Notes: generated from the sequence alone by a model not told the origin. Positions 35,816 through 45,806 are shown, counted from the stretch's first letter. The stretch is DNA of 64,000 nt from Pantoea allii (GCF_002307475.1 NZ_NTMH01000024.1:22566-86565), one strand, 5' to 3'. Numbers and translations are program-made.

Positions 35816-36247
35816 ATGAATCTCTCACCTCATGACTGCCTGTTTACTGAAGGTATGCTCACGCTGCCAGCCGGTTACCAGGACAGGACCGTTAACGTAT
35901 TCACCGCGCCCGGGCAGCCGCCTCTTAACCTGTCCCGTGACCGCACGGAAGAAGGTGAAAACCTGTCTGACTATGTCACCCGTCAGACGGCCCTGATGGC
36001 ACAGCACCTGAAGGGCTGGAAGCTCCTATCACGGGATACTGCCGTGACCGGAAATGATCTGGGACAAGGAGAAGTGGTTGAAGCCACTTACCTGCGCGGC
36101 GGAAAGCGCGTATCGCAGCGTCAGGCGGTGTTTGTCCTGCCGGACACACAGGTGCTGGTCTTCACCGTCAGCGCGGACGGTCCGCTGACTGATCCTGACC
36201 GTGATGTCCTGAACAACCTGCTGCTGTCATTTCGCCTGCACGGCTGA
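35816..36247 (+). CDS. EagR-type chaperone (DcrB/DUF1795) for the Rhs effector
   Basis: 143 aa. MNLSPHDCLFTEGMLTLPAGYQDRTVNVF and LSDYVTRQTALMAQHLKGW followed by RQAVFVLPDTQVLVFTVSADGPL are typical of DcrB/DUF1795 adaptors. These Eag chaperones shield the N-terminal transmembrane helices of PAAR-Rhs effectors and load them onto VgrG of a type VI secretion system. It lies 14 bp upstream of the Rhs gene. Confidence 0.85.
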   Translation: MNLSPHDCLFTEGMLTLPAGYQDRTVNVFTAPGQPPLNLSRDRTEEGENLSDYVTRQTALMAQHLKGWKLLSRDTAVTGNDLGQGEVVEATYLRGGKRVSQRQAVFVLPDTQVLVFTVSADGPLTDPDRDVLNNLLLSFRLHG

Positions 36248-36261
36248 AGGAGGAGAAGCAG

Positions 36262-39200
36262 ATGTTTCAGGCGGCAAGGGTCGGGGACACCACCGGACAT
36301 TCTCATGCGCTTGCAGGAATGATCCTGGGCACAGTAGTTGGCGGACTGCTTGCGGCCGCAGGCGGTATTGCAGCAGGTGCACTTATGGTGGCGGGGCTGG
36401 GTGCGTCCTGCCTCGGCGTGGGCGTCCTGCTCGTCGGTGCCAGCCTGGCCGTGGGTTATCTTACCGGAGAGCTTGCCACCGCTGCCCGCGACAGTATTGC
36501 AGATGCGGGGGCGGCGGACATGTCGCCCACCGGTGCTGTCCTGACCGGTTCAGCGGATGTCTTTATCAACGGCAGGCCGGCGGCGATAGCCACCTCCAGC
36601 ACGGTAAGCTGTTCGGAGGACGGTGCACAGCAGATGGCGGAAGGTTCATCCCGCGTATTCATTAACGGCCTGCCCGCTGTCCGGCTGGGTGACAGGGTAA
36701 CCTGTGGCGCAAAAGTCATGAGCGGCTCACAGAATGTGCTCATTGGCGGTGATGCCGAGCAGACGCTTGACATCACCTCCGAGGTGCCGGAATGGCTCTA
36801 TAAAGCCTCTGACCTTACGCTGCTTTTTGCCGGTCTGGCCGGCGGCTGGGGTGGAGCAGCCGGCAAAGCCGGCGCACTGGCAAAGCTGCTCAGAAAACTG
36901 CCCGGAATTAACAAACTTAAACGCATTGCATGCCGCTTCGGTGCTCTGATGACTGCAGTTTCTGCGGCCGGAATCATTGCCCGGCCGGTAGATATTGTCA
37001 GCGGCCAGAAATTCCTGAACGGGGATGACGAGCTTGACTTTGTGCTGCCCTCACGCCTGCCGGTTCGCTGGCAGCGTTACTGGCGCAGCGGTAATCCCGC
37101 TGACAGTGTGCTGGGCTGCGGCTGGAGCCTGTTCTGGGAGACGCGGCTGGAACGCTACCAGGACGGGCTGGTATGGCGTGCACCCTCCGGGGACTACGTT
37201 GCTTTTCCTGTCGTGCCGAAAGGCATGCGGACATACTGCGAAACTGAACATCGCTGGCTGGAGCATCACAGCGACGACTCCTGGTCTGTCTATGACATCA
37301 GCGGGGAGCGCTGGCACTTCCCGCCGCTGCGTGATGATGCTCCCGCCCTGCCCGACCGGCTGTCAGAGCCCTGCGGCAATGCTGTCCGATTTGAATGGAA
37401 TGATGACCATACCCTCAGCGCACTCACCGACAGCGCCGGTCAGCGCGTGTCATGCCGTTATGCCGGTGGCCGCCTTCGTGAGGTTTTTCTGGATGACGGC
37501 ACCAGCCTGGTACGCTACGACTATGATGCCGTGGATCAGCTGGTCAGCGTGACAGGACGTGGCGGACGGGTAACGCGTCGTTTTCAGTGGCAGGACGGCC
37601 TGATGACCGCCCATGAGGATGCTGACGGGTTACTGTGTGAGTACCGCTGGCAGGAAATAAGCGGACTGCCGCGCGTGGTTGCCTTCAGGCACAGCGCGGG
37701 AGAGCGACTCAGCTTTGAATACGATTTCGGGCAGGGTACGCGTCGGGCTCTGCGCGACGACGGGAGCGAGGCGCACTGGCTGCTGGACGACGATGATAAC
37801 GTCGCCCGCTATACGGACTTCGATGGTCTGCAGACGACGTTCGTGTATCAAGACGGGGCACTTTGCGATGTCATCCTGCCAGGCGGTGCCATTCGCCGGA
37901 CCCGCTGGGACCGCTACGGGCGCATGACGGAGGAAACTGACCCGGCCGGACGGCGGACGTGTTATCACTGGTACCGCCTGACGGACCGTATTGTCCGCAC
38001 GGACTATCCTGACGGCTCGCATACGTCAGCGACGTATGACCTTTATGACCGACTGCTGTCGGAAACTGACGTCCTGAACCATATCACCAGTTACCACTAT
38101 CCGGACGATACAGACCTGTTGCCGGATTTCATCACCGATGCTGTCGGGGGTGTGGTCAGGCTGGAATGGAACCGGCAGGGGCTGCTGACAGGCCGCACCG
38201 ACTGTTCCGGCAGCGTAACCCGCTTCAGTTATGACCGTTTCGGGCAGCTCATTACCAGCACGGATGCGGAAGAGAACGTCACCCGGCGGGAATGGAACAG
38301 CGCCGGACAGCTGACAGCCGTTATCAGGCCGGACGGAACGCGGGAAACGCTGCGCTGGGATGCGCACGGCCGGCTTGCCGCCTGGCGGGACGCGCTGGAA
38401 GAGGAAATTCGCTGGCAGTACAACGCGCTGGGCCTGCCGGTCAGTGTCAGCGACCGTATCGGACGGGTACGCCGCTGGCACTATGACCCTCGCGGAAATC
38501 TGCTGCAGCTGGATAACGGCAACGGGGGGACTTACCGGTTTACGTATGATCCTGCCGGTCGTCTCCTGCGGGAGGTGCGTCCGGATGAAACAGATCGGCT
38601 GTGGCGCTGGGATGAGCGGGGAATGCCAGGGGCGCTGTATGAGCACGGTCGTCCCGCAGCTGACGGAGGAATGCCACAGCGGGTGCAGCTGTTCAGCTAT
38701 GACGACAGTGGCCGTCTGATGGCGCGCATGACACGCGATGCGGAGTATCGTTACCACCGTGATTCTGGTGGGCAGCTCATTCGTCTGACGTGCACCCCTA
38801 CCGCTGAAGGGGCAGACAAAGGCCTGACGGGCGATGATATTGTCCTGACGCGCGACGCCGCGGGCTGGATTACGCAGGAGTCGGGGGGGAACGGCCAGCT
38901 TGAATATGAGCGGGATGCCCTCGGTAATCTGACCAGACTCACCCTGCCCGGCGGTCAGCAACTGAGCTGGCTGCATTACGGCTCCGGGCACGTCAGCGCC
39001 ATTCGCTTCGGCAGGCAGACGATCACCGAATTTACCCGTGACCGGCTGCACCGCGAACTGTCCCGGACGCAGGGGGCCAGAGAGCAGCGACGGGAATATG
39101 ACAGCAACGGCCGGCGGATACTGCAGCGCAGCCTCATTGCCTCAGGCGCGACCCTGCCGGAACAGGAGATCCTGTCACGCGCTTTCCGCTATACCTCGCG

Positions 39201-40497
39201 GGATGAACTTGCCGGCGTCAGCGACACGCTGCGCGGGGAGGTACAGTACGGTTACGATGCCGTGGGACGCCTGCTGAAGCACTACGAGGCCAGACAGGGA
39301 CACCGCAGCGATGCGTTCCGGTACGACATGGCTGACAACCTGCTGCCTGACGAAACAGAAGAACCTGCAGACGCCGTTCGGGATAACCGGCTGGAACAGT
39401 GGCAGAACCTGTTCATGTCCTATGACGCATGGGGCAACATTATCCGCCGCAGGCGCGGGACGGATGAGCAGTACTATGAGTATGACGCGGACAACCGGCT
39501 GATCTCGGCACGTGGAACGGGGCCGGAAGGAGCTTTTGAAGCACACTATCACTACGATGCGCTGGGCCGGCGCACACTCAAGACGGTTACCACCGCGCGG
39601 GGTAAGGCGGAAACCCGCTTCCTGTGGCAGGGATGGCATCTGCTGCAGGAGCAACATCCTGACGGAACGTGCAGCTCTTACGTGTATGACCCTGCAGAGA
39701 CCTGGAGTCCACTGGCGCGCATTGACCATCAGCAGAATGAAACACGGGGCGCTGTACTGTGGTTCAGCACCGACCTGAACGGTGCACCGCTTGAAGTGAC
39801 GGATGCGTCAGGGAAGCTGAGCTGGAGCGGCCAGTACGGCAGCTTCGGTGAGGTCAGACGTCAGACAGAAGGTTTTTACCGCCTGTCTTCACTGCCGTCT
39901 CTTTCACATCAGCCGCTTCGCTACGCCGGGCAGTATGCGGACGCTGAAACAGGCCTGCATTACAACCTGTTCCGCTATTATGATCCGCAGACAGGCCGGT
40001 TCATGGTGCAGGACCCGATAGGGCTGGCGGGCGGCTGGAATCTTTATCAGTATGCTCCCAACCCCCTGATCTGGATCGATCCCCTGGGGCTGGCTTTTGA
40101 TCCCATAGCTAAGCTGGAAGGGCTTGGTTACCATGGTGTTGTTAAGACACCGGCAGGCGGGCTCGATTATAAAGACAGTAACGCTCTGTATAACCTCCGG
40201 GAAGGTGTTAATCCCATTGTGCCTATTGAATATACGGGGGATTATCTGAAAGACTTTGAGGCAGCTAACTACAAGGCGGGCCTCAACCAGAAAACGACAC
40301 CAAGTGGCTATGTCTGGCACCATCTCGACGATTACAACCCTGAGACAAATACCGGCACTATGCAGCTTGTTAAAAGGGGCGCTCATCAGAATATTAATCA
40401 CGCGGGCGGCGTCAGCCAGTACAAGGCCGCCACAGGCAGGTCCTATACTTTCCCGGCCCGCAACAGGGTACGCAAAACTGCAGGAGAAAATTGCTGA
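36262..40497 (+). CDS. PAAR-Rhs effector with C-terminal WHH nuclease toxin
   Basis: 1411 aa, strong ribosome site GAAGGAGGAGAAGCAG. The N-terminus has prePAAR (MFQAARVGDTTGHSHALAG), hydrophobic helices (about 20-70) and a PAAR domain (about 85-170). Rhs/YD repeats follow (about 240-1200), and the core ends with DPIGLAGG...NLYQYAPNP and the cleavage-type motif DPLGL near 1273. The last about 134 residues are the toxin, with YVWHHLDDY, TGTMQLV and the GAHQNINHAGG block of WHH-type HNH/EndoVII nucleases. The tip is AT-richer than the core, the usual sign of tip exchange. An immunity gene follows. Confidence 0.92.
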   Translation: MFQAARVGDTTGHSHALAGMILGTVVGGLLAAAGGIAAGALMVAGLGASCLGVGVLLVGASLAVGYLTGELATAARDSIADAGAADMSPTGAVLTGSADVFINGRPAAIATSSTVSCSEDGAQQMAEGSSRVFINGLPAVRLGDRVTCGAKVMSGSQNVLIGGDAEQTLDITSEVPEWLYKASDLTLLFAGLAGGWGGAAGKAGALAKLLRKLPGINKLKRIACRFGALMTAVSAAGIIARPVDIVSGQKFLNGDDELDFVLPSRLPVRWQRYWRSGNPADSVLGCGWSLFWETRLERYQDGLVWRAPSGDYVAFPVVPKGMRTYCETEHRWLEHHSDDSWSVYDISGERWHFPPLRDDAPALPDRLSEPCGNAVRFEWNDDHTLSALTDSAGQRVSCRYAGGRLREVFLDDGTSLVRYDYDAVDQLVSVTGRGGRVTRRFQWQDGLMTAHEDADGLLCEYRWQEISGLPRVVAFRHSAGERLSFEYDFGQGTRRALRDDGSEAHWLLDDDDNVARYTDFDGLQTTFVYQDGALCDVILPGGAIRRTRWDRYGRMTEETDPAGRRTCYHWYRLTDRIVRTDYPDGSHTSATYDLYDRLLSETDVLNHITSYHYPDDTDLLPDFITDAVGGVVRLEWNRQGLLTGRTDCSGSVTRFSYDRFGQLITSTDAEENVTRREWNSAGQLTAVIRPDGTRETLRWDAHGRLAAWRDALEEEIRWQYNALGLPVSVSDRIGRVRRWHYDPRGNLLQLDNGNGGTYRFTYDPAGRLLREVRPDETDRLWRWDERGMPGALYEHGRPAADGGMPQRVQLFSYDDSGRLMARMTRDAEYRYHRDSGGQLIRLTCTPTAEGADKGLTGDDIVLTRDAAGWITQESGGNGQLEYERDALGNLTRLTLPGGQQLSWLHYGSGHVSAIRFGRQTITEFTRDRLHRELSRTQGAREQRREYDSNGRRILQRSLIASGATLPEQEILSRAFRYTSRDELAGVSDTLRGEVQYGYDAVGRLLKHYEARQGHRSDAFRYDMADNLLPDETEEPADAVRDNRLEQWQNLFMSYDAWGNIIRRRRGTDEQYYEYDADNRLISARGTGPEGAFEAHYHYDALGRRTLKTVTTARGKAETRFLWQGWHLLQEQHPDGTCSSYVYDPAETWSPLARIDHQQNETRGAVLWFSTDLNGAPLEVTDASGKLSWSGQYGSFGEVRRQTEGFYRLSSLPSLSHQPLRYAGQYADAETGLHYNLFRYYDPQTGRFMVQDPIGLAGGWNLYQYAPNPLIWIDPLGLAFDPIAKLEGLGYHGVVKTPAGGLDYKDSNALYNLREGVNPIVPIEYTGDYLKDFEAANYKAGLNQKTTPSGYVWHHLDDYNPETNTGTMQLVKRGAHQNINHAGGVSQYKAATGRSYTFPARNRVRKTAGENC

Positions 40498-40901
40498 TGT
40501 ATCTTTCAGATTCAGAACAGAAGCTAACCCGAGAGGAAATGGCATCCTTCAATGCGCTTTTCGGCAATCGTCTTCCCCAGTCATTTCAGGATTTTTATCT
40601 GAAAAACAATGGCGGATATCCCCTCAATAATGAGGATGGAAACTTTTTTATGCTGGGAGGGTTTAACTCTGTTAAATACGGTGAGCGGCCTATAGAGGAG
40701 CTTTACGGGGATCTTACAGAGTCTTTCGGCGATTTACGAAAAATGGTGCCTTTCGCTTATGATGAGGGGGGTAACAGTTTCCTGTTGTCACTGAAAGAGG
40801 GAGATTCTTTCGGTGAGATTTTCGTTTTTCTTATGGATGAAAAGGAGCTTGTGTCTGTTGCTGATTCATTCGACGAATTCATTGAAGAATTATTTGGCTG
40901 A
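40497..40901 (+). CDS. SUKH/SMI1-family immunity protein
   Basis: 134 aa from ATG 40497, which shares one base with the Rhs stop (TGATG). MYLSDSEQKLTREEMASFNALFGNRLPQSFQDFYLKNNGG is the typical SMI1/KNR4 (SUKH) N-terminus, and an acidic C-terminus follows (SFDEFIEELFG). SUKH proteins are common immunity partners of HNH/WHH toxins. AT-rich like the toxin tip, so both were probably exchanged together. Confidence 0.88.
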   Translation: MYLSDSEQKLTREEMASFNALFGNRLPQSFQDFYLKNNGGYPLNNEDGNFFMLGGFNSVKYGERPIEELYGDLTESFGDLRKMVPFAYDEGGNSFLLSLKEGDSFGEIFVFLMDEKELVSVADSFDEFIEELFG

Positions 40902-40909
40902 AAATACCT

Positions 40910-40934
40910 GCCCGCCAGTGTATTTCTGGCGGGC
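40910..40934. terminator. Perfect 9-bp hairpin after the immunity gene
   Basis: GCCCGCCAG / CTGGCGGGC with a 7-base AT-rich loop lies 8 bp after the immunity gene. No T-run follows on either side, so this may act as a weak or Rho-assisted terminator or as an mRNA end protector. Confidence 0.5.
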
Positions 40935-41074
40935 GGCAGCGTCATTACAGGGAACAGCAGACATCTGTTTCCTACTGGTTTGCAGCAGTATTCTGTGAGA
41001 TGTGGCCTGAAAAAGTCCGGACTTACGGCATCCCAGGCATCATGAATACTGGCTTTGCACATTAACTCATACCG

Positions 41075-41701
41075 CTATTGACCGAATTTCTGAGCCCTGT
41101 AGATGGCCCATATGCGCTTTACCTGACTCACGCTGCATCCTGCAAGCGTTGCTGTGCGCGCAATTGTCATACCGGACTCGCGAAGGGCAATGATACGTTC
41201 GTGTGTTTTGGGTTCCGGTCTGCGCCCTTTGTACTTACCCGAAGCCTTTGCAAGCTCCACGCCCTGCCGCTGCCTTTCGCGACGGGTTTCGTAATCGTCA
41301 CGTGCGGTCTGAAGGGCTACCTTAAGCAACATGTCCTGAACTGACTCAAGCACGATTCTGGCCACGCCGTCCTGGTTGACGGCCAGTTCGGACAGATCCA
41401 CTATGCCGGGGATGGCCAGCTTAGCCCCTCTGGCTTTTATCGAGCCAATCAGTTGCTCGGCCTCATTAAGGGGAAGACGGCTGATGCGGTCAATCTTCTC
41501 TGCCACAACCACCTCACCGGGCTGCAGGTCGGCAATCATGCGCTGGAGTTCAGGGCGGTCAGATCTGGCACCGGAAGCTTTCTCTTTATAGACGCCGGCG
41601 ACATAAAAACCCCTGCCCCGTGCATCCTCAATAATGCTGTTCTGTCGCGTCAGTTCCTGTTCATCGGTACTGACGCGAAGATAAATACGCGCAATCTGCA
41701 T
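41075..41701 (-). CDS. Small serine recombinase (resolvase/invertase)
   Basis: 208 aa. The N-terminal catalytic domain has IYLRVSTDEQ (nucleophile Ser11), the Arg-containing VAEKIDRISRLPLNEAEQL and the long E helix. A C-terminal helix-turn-helix (GMTIARTATLAGCSVSQVKRIWAIY) binds DNA. Size and layout match Tn3-type resolvases and plasmid multimer resolution systems. No transposase is nearby, so it is probably a plasmid resolvase or a transposon remnant. Confidence 0.92.
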   Translation of the reverse strand: MQIARIYLRVSTDEQELTRQNSIIEDARGRGFYVAGVYKEKASGARSDRPELQRMIADLQPGEVVVAEKIDRISRLPLNEAEQLIGSIKARGAKLAIPGIVDLSELAVNQDGVARIVLESVQDMLLKVALQTARDDYETRRERQRQGVELAKASGKYKGRRPEPKTHERIIALRESGMTIARTATLAGCSVSQVKRIWAIYRAQKFGQ

Positions 41702-41722
41702 GGGTTTAACGGTCCATTCCTC

Positions 41723-42070
41723 TTAACCTAAATAATCCATGAGCGCTTCCCGGCCGCCGTTGTCTTCGGGCATGACGCTCACAATCCGTCTCAGCGCGGC
41801 TTTATGAAGGGGCGTACTGTTCACGAGCGCCATCAGCTGCCGCTGCGCCTCTGTCGCCGAACCGCTGGCTGACGAGTATTTACGGGTTCTGAACAGACGG
41901 TCACATAAGCCGATGTTCATCAGGCGGTTTGTCAGAACGTACATGGCTGTAAGCGCTTGACGCACCTCAGTCTCCTCTTCAGGAAGTTCACCTTCCGTAT
42001 ATGTGTCGCCCGGGGGACTGAGATAAGTTTCATCCAGTGGATGGTTCACTAAAAGGCTGAAGGGTTTCAT
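41723..42070 (-). CDS. Unknown protein
   Basis: 115 aa, not recognised. Acidic N-terminal part (GELPEEETEVRQAL), helical middle (AMYVLTNRLMNIGLCDRLF) and C-terminal helices. It is transcribed with the recombinase gene 21 bp downstream, so the two may be co-expressed. Confidence 0.5.
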   Translation of the reverse strand: MKPFSLLVNHPLDETYLSPPGDTYTEGELPEEETEVRQALTAMYVLTNRLMNIGLCDRLFRTRKYSSASGSATEAQRQLMALVNSTPLHKAALRRIVSVMPEDNGGREALMDYLG

Positions 42071-42109
42071 TGCAACCTCATAAGCTGTTTTAAGGTTCGG
42101 CCGAGACCT

Positions 42110-42367
42110 TTAACTCAGGGAGTGAAATTCCCTGTACGTCGTCCCCTGGATATTTATGTCTTTCCCTACCCTGATTTCAACGAGAGCGTCCGGGCTGAGA
42201 AACGCAATTTTCTCTGCATGCTCAACCCCGGTCGTGCAGAAGCGCAACCATTCCGGTTCTCCCGCAAGCATAACCCCATACAGCATCAGGTTTACGTCAT
42301 TGACAGTGGCCACATGTACAACGCGTTCCACCCTTCCCGAAAAAGTTTTCGTTTTTGTCACCGGCAT
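42110..42367 (-). CDS. Unknown small beta-rich protein
   Basis: 85 aa. The alternating hydrophobic pattern (RVERVVHVATVNDVNLMLYGVML, VEIRVGKDINIQGTTYREF) predicts beta strands, possibly an OB-like or SH3-like barrel. It lies 39 bp upstream of the 115-aa gene in the same direction. Function unknown. Confidence 0.5.
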   Translation of the reverse strand: MPVTKTKTFSGRVERVVHVATVNDVNLMLYGVMLAGEPEWLRFCTTGVEHAEKIAFLSPDALVEIRVGKDINIQGTTYREFHSLS

Positions 42368-42609
42368 GTATCACCCCTTCTTTATTAAGGTCTTTTGGCG
42401 GTCATTTTGAGTATACTCAAAATAGCTGATTTTCAGTCAAAGCTCTTTCTAAATTCCGGGATTAACTTTTTTCAGAATTTAAAAGCACTGGAACCTTGAT
42501 CACTTGCTTAATGATTTCCCTAATAACTCGTATTTCAGAAGGTTTATTGTAGAATCCTACCCTCATTTAACCCTTCGTGTTGATGACAGGGGTCAGTAAA
42601 GGAGACTAA
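42368..42609. other. Divergent promoter region
   Basis: 242 bp between the minus-strand small genes and the plus-strand membrane-protein gene. AT-rich from 42390. It contains TTTTGAGTATACTCAAAAT (42404-42422), a perfect 19-bp palindrome beside the minus-strand start, a plausible operator, and AAAGGAG (42599-42605), the ribosome site of the plus-strand gene. Confidence 0.55.
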
Positions 42610-44004
42610 ATGCGCGGAATTTTATTTCGGAACCTCAGACGTAAGCTCAGTAAAGACGTCAGGGCGAATCTCAGGAATAACTCTGAACACAGGGAACTAA
42701 GATGGAACTCTTTTGAGCGTGTCATTGTCTGGTGTTCAACGCATTATCTTCTGGCTATGCTGCTTCTTTGGGGGACCGCGCTTAGCGCGCTGTCTGTCGC
42801 CATCTTTTTTCGCACAATGTTCAAGTCTTTCGCCCTTCAACACCTGACAGGCATGAAAGACCTGGTCAGTTGGCAGTCGGGCCTGCTTGGGGGGCAACTG
42901 ACCGTTATTGGTGTTGTTTTTCCCCTTGTTGTTGGTCTGATAAGCGTTATTTTACAGAAAAAATCGACCCGTGAGCATATACAGTCTGCCTATCAGGTTT
43001 ATTCGGGGTATATGTTTGCAGGGCTGAGTGGTTTGTCACTTTCCGCTTTCATTCTCATCGGTGGGTTGCTTTCTGCCAGCGGTGACGCTTATTTAATTAA
43101 AGCATTTTCTGTGGTCGCATTTTTCTGGATGACGCTCAACATTGCACTTTCAGTCTGGTTCTTTATACAGAGTCTCAACGTGCTGGATGATGAAAAACGA
43201 AACGGAATCATGCTTAAATATTTTCATTCAAGAGCAATGATGCAATATGTAACGGACTCTCTCAGGGAAAACTGGCTCGCTTATCCCGGAGCGCAGTTAG
43301 AGGGCGAGACGGACAGAGGTATCCGGATAATGCGCTTCGGACTCAGGTCTGAAAGCGATGTGAATAAGTTGCTGAAACTGAAAATAAACAGACAGGAGGT
43401 TATCAGTGATATTTATATCTGGCCGTTAAAATTCCTCCTCCGTCTACTGAAGCCAGTGAATGGCGACAGCGCATCTGTAACTATTCTTCCGACAGGCCCC
43501 CGTGAAAATGGGAATATCATTATTTTGGCGTCGCAGAACATTGCGTATTCCGCCATATGGGCATATTTTTTTCGCCGGTGTTTTGTCATAAAACGAAGTG
43601 CCAGAAAGAAGAATTACGCCGGATTTCCTCGCGAATTTTTTGGCGAAATTTATGACGCGCTTGAGGACAGAAATCTGGGTGCTTTTGAGAGTGCGGTGGA
43701 CAGACTGCTTATAACCTATAAGAGGCTCAGGGAAAGCTTTCAATATCCGGACGGTAATTATCTTGATGAATGCGGAGGAGGTTCCTGGAACCATGCTTTT
43801 ACTCGATCGTTCCATTATGAACTTGTGCGTCTGGGGCGCGAAGCCGTTAAGTCGGTCGGCAGCACCGGACAGTACTTCAGTCGGGTCATGCGCATCCCTT
43901 CATCTCTGTTTGACCGTTTTGAAGATCGCATTATGGCTGACGTGGTCATGACTTTTAAACAGAGGCAGAGTTCTGGCACTGTCTCACCGACTGGATGGCG
44001 GTAA
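42610..44004 (+). CDS. Membrane protein of unknown function, first gene of the KAP-associated locus
   Basis: 464 aa with a strong AAAGGAG ribosome site. A basic N-terminus precedes four predicted membrane spans in the first half (about 44-66, 95-116, 136-155 and 163-186). The C-terminal about 270 residues are soluble and charged, with no recognised domain. It overlaps the 603-aa gene by 10 bp, so the two form an operon. The KAP NTPase gene converges on this operon. KAP proteins usually work with membrane proteins, so a common system is plausible but unproven. Confidence 0.65.
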   Translation: MRGILFRNLRRKLSKDVRANLRNNSEHRELRWNSFERVIVWCSTHYLLAMLLLWGTALSALSVAIFFRTMFKSFALQHLTGMKDLVSWQSGLLGGQLTVIGVVFPLVVGLISVILQKKSTREHIQSAYQVYSGYMFAGLSGLSLSAFILIGGLLSASGDAYLIKAFSVVAFFWMTLNIALSVWFFIQSLNVLDDEKRNGIMLKYFHSRAMMQYVTDSLRENWLAYPGAQLEGETDRGIRIMRFGLRSESDVNKLLKLKINRQEVISDIYIWPLKFLLRLLKPVNGDSASVTILPTGPRENGNIIILASQNIAYSAIWAYFFRRCFVIKRSARKKNYAGFPREFFGEIYDALEDRNLGAFESAVDRLLITYKRLRESFQYPDGNYLDECGGGSWNHAFTRSFHYELVRLGREAVKSVGSTGQYFSRVMRIPSSLFDRFEDRIMADVVMTFKQRQSSGTVSPTGWR

Positions 44005-45806
44005 CCTCAACTGACTCTTCGGCCAGCCAGGCTCAGCGTCACAGGGAGTTAATTGCGGAATTTATCGGAGTGCATGAGGGCTGGCTGATGGCGCTGCATA
44101 TACAACGGAAAAACGGCCTCAATCAGGAGGTATACCAGCAGTGTCTGAGGGAACATCTCCTCATCGCCCCTCAACTGGTGCTTGCTGCCGTGAACAATGA
44201 CGACAGTTTCGCTGCTGACAATGCCAGCGATCATCTCAATCTCTGGTTCAGCCTGACACGGCTTGATCTGGCGTGGCAGGCTGAATATCAGTGGCAGAGC
44301 GTTTTACTGACACCTGACGGTTTTCGCCCGCAGGAAGCTTTGGAAAATAGCGCTTACCTGCTGAACGGTGAACCTTATGATAAAGAGGCTCTTTTGTCCG
44401 TATCCTGCCGGAATGCTGTCACTGACCTCCGGCTGATAACCGCAGCCTATATTGCCGCGAATGCAAATACCGGAAAAAATGCGCTCCACTCCAATATAAT
44501 TTCAAATCTTATCGGAAATCGCATCGTATATCCGTCAGGATCGCATGATATAATGTCTCATAACATCGGGAGAATGTCTGATGTCATCGACATTATCATC
44601 CGTCTCGAAAGTGGTGACCGTAATGACCAGAAATCATGGTATGAGGTCATGTCGGGCCTGACACAGAAACTCGCGGGCAGAAAAGAGCAGTATTTCATTC
44701 TTGGACGCATTTACACTGGCGTATATGAAGATCTGCGCAGTCTTTATCCTGCTTTTGCCGAGCTGGCGTTGACCTTAAGCTCTCACCCCGGCACCGTCAG
44801 CCGTGAAATCCTCAATGCGACCGATGCCGGAGTGTTTACTCCTTCAGTCAGTAATCAGCTTGTTTTTATTCTACGCCGGCTTAAGCCTGATATGACCCAG
44901 CCCTATTCCGGACAGTTAATTGATGCGGCTGAATATCCCCATCGCGCTTCTTCGTTCAATGAACTGATTGATGCTTACATAGAAACAATTGAGGCCGCTA
45001 GAACGAAAAAAATTCTCGCGACCCCTGTGGCCGTCAGTATTTTCAGGCAGACTGACAGAGATCTTTCGGCCAGTCTTATTTCAGAACTGAAATCCGATTT
45101 CCTTCTGTCCGGTGTAAAGGTTTTCCACGATAAAGCTCTTTACAGCACAGGAAAACGTCTGCGTTGTGCTATGAACGTGCCTAGAGAAATGCTCATCACC
45201 GGTCGTGACGGCTTGCCGGACGGCCTGATGCCGGTCAGCCAAGCCGTGGGGGGGCTTTTGTGCATAATCCGTGAAATGCTGGCTGAAACTGACGCAAACT
45301 ATCATCACAAAACAAATGATATCAGCGTCATTATTCAGCAGACAGACCAGCTGACTTCTGACGGTGATGATTATAATCTGATCGTTTCGGGAGCCGGGTT
45401 TTTTGACGCACTGCGTGAGCTGGAAATGAATACAGCCTTACATCCTGCGCTAAAAATTTATAATCCCCGGACGCCGGCCATCAGTAATTACAGTCCCTTT
45501 AGGGTCAATAACTGTAACCTTCACGCATTCAGCAGATCCGGTCCGGATTTCTGCCTGCTTGTCAGGGCTGATTATTTCAGTAGTCTTGGTATTTACCGCT
45601 ATCCTGATGGAACAATATTCACCACCTTCTGGCTCATGCATGATAATGATCCGCTCAATGGGGAGCTTATATCGGTGAGTGATGTAAGCATCGATTTTTA
45701 CGGTGACGCTGTTGCCCGTTTTGGACCGGTTGCTCCTCAGGGAATGCGTAAAAAGGGGATTAATTCGGCAGAACCAGCGGCTGACAGGCTATCAGGACTG
45801 TCGTAG
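43995..45806 (+). CDS. Large soluble protein of unknown function
   Basis: 603 aa, no domain recognised and no membrane span or signal peptide. The N-terminal part is helical with EFIGVHEGWLMALHIQ; the C-terminal part is richer in beta strands (DFCLLVRADYFSSLGIYRYPDGTIFTTFWLMHDND). ATG 43995 lies inside the end of the membrane-protein gene (10-bp overlap), indicating coupled translation and probably a physical partnership. Confidence 0.6.
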   Translation: MAVTSTDSSASQAQRHRELIAEFIGVHEGWLMALHIQRKNGLNQEVYQQCLREHLLIAPQLVLAAVNNDDSFAADNASDHLNLWFSLTRLDLAWQAEYQWQSVLLTPDGFRPQEALENSAYLLNGEPYDKEALLSVSCRNAVTDLRLITAAYIAANANTGKNALHSNIISNLIGNRIVYPSGSHDIMSHNIGRMSDVIDIIIRLESGDRNDQKSWYEVMSGLTQKLAGRKEQYFILGRIYTGVYEDLRSLYPAFAELALTLSSHPGTVSREILNATDAGVFTPSVSNQLVFILRRLKPDMTQPYSGQLIDAAEYPHRASSFNELIDAYIETIEAARTKKILATPVAVSIFRQTDRDLSASLISELKSDFLLSGVKVFHDKALYSTGKRLRCAMNVPREMLITGRDGLPDGLMPVSQAVGGLLCIIREMLAETDANYHHKTNDISVIIQQTDQLTSDGDDYNLIVSGAGFFDALRELEMNTALHPALKIYNPRTPAISNYSPFRVNNCNLHAFSRSGPDFCLLVRADYFSSLGIYRYPDGTIFTTFWLMHDNDPLNGELISVSDVSIDFYGDAVARFGPVAPQGMRKKGINSAEPAADRLSGLS

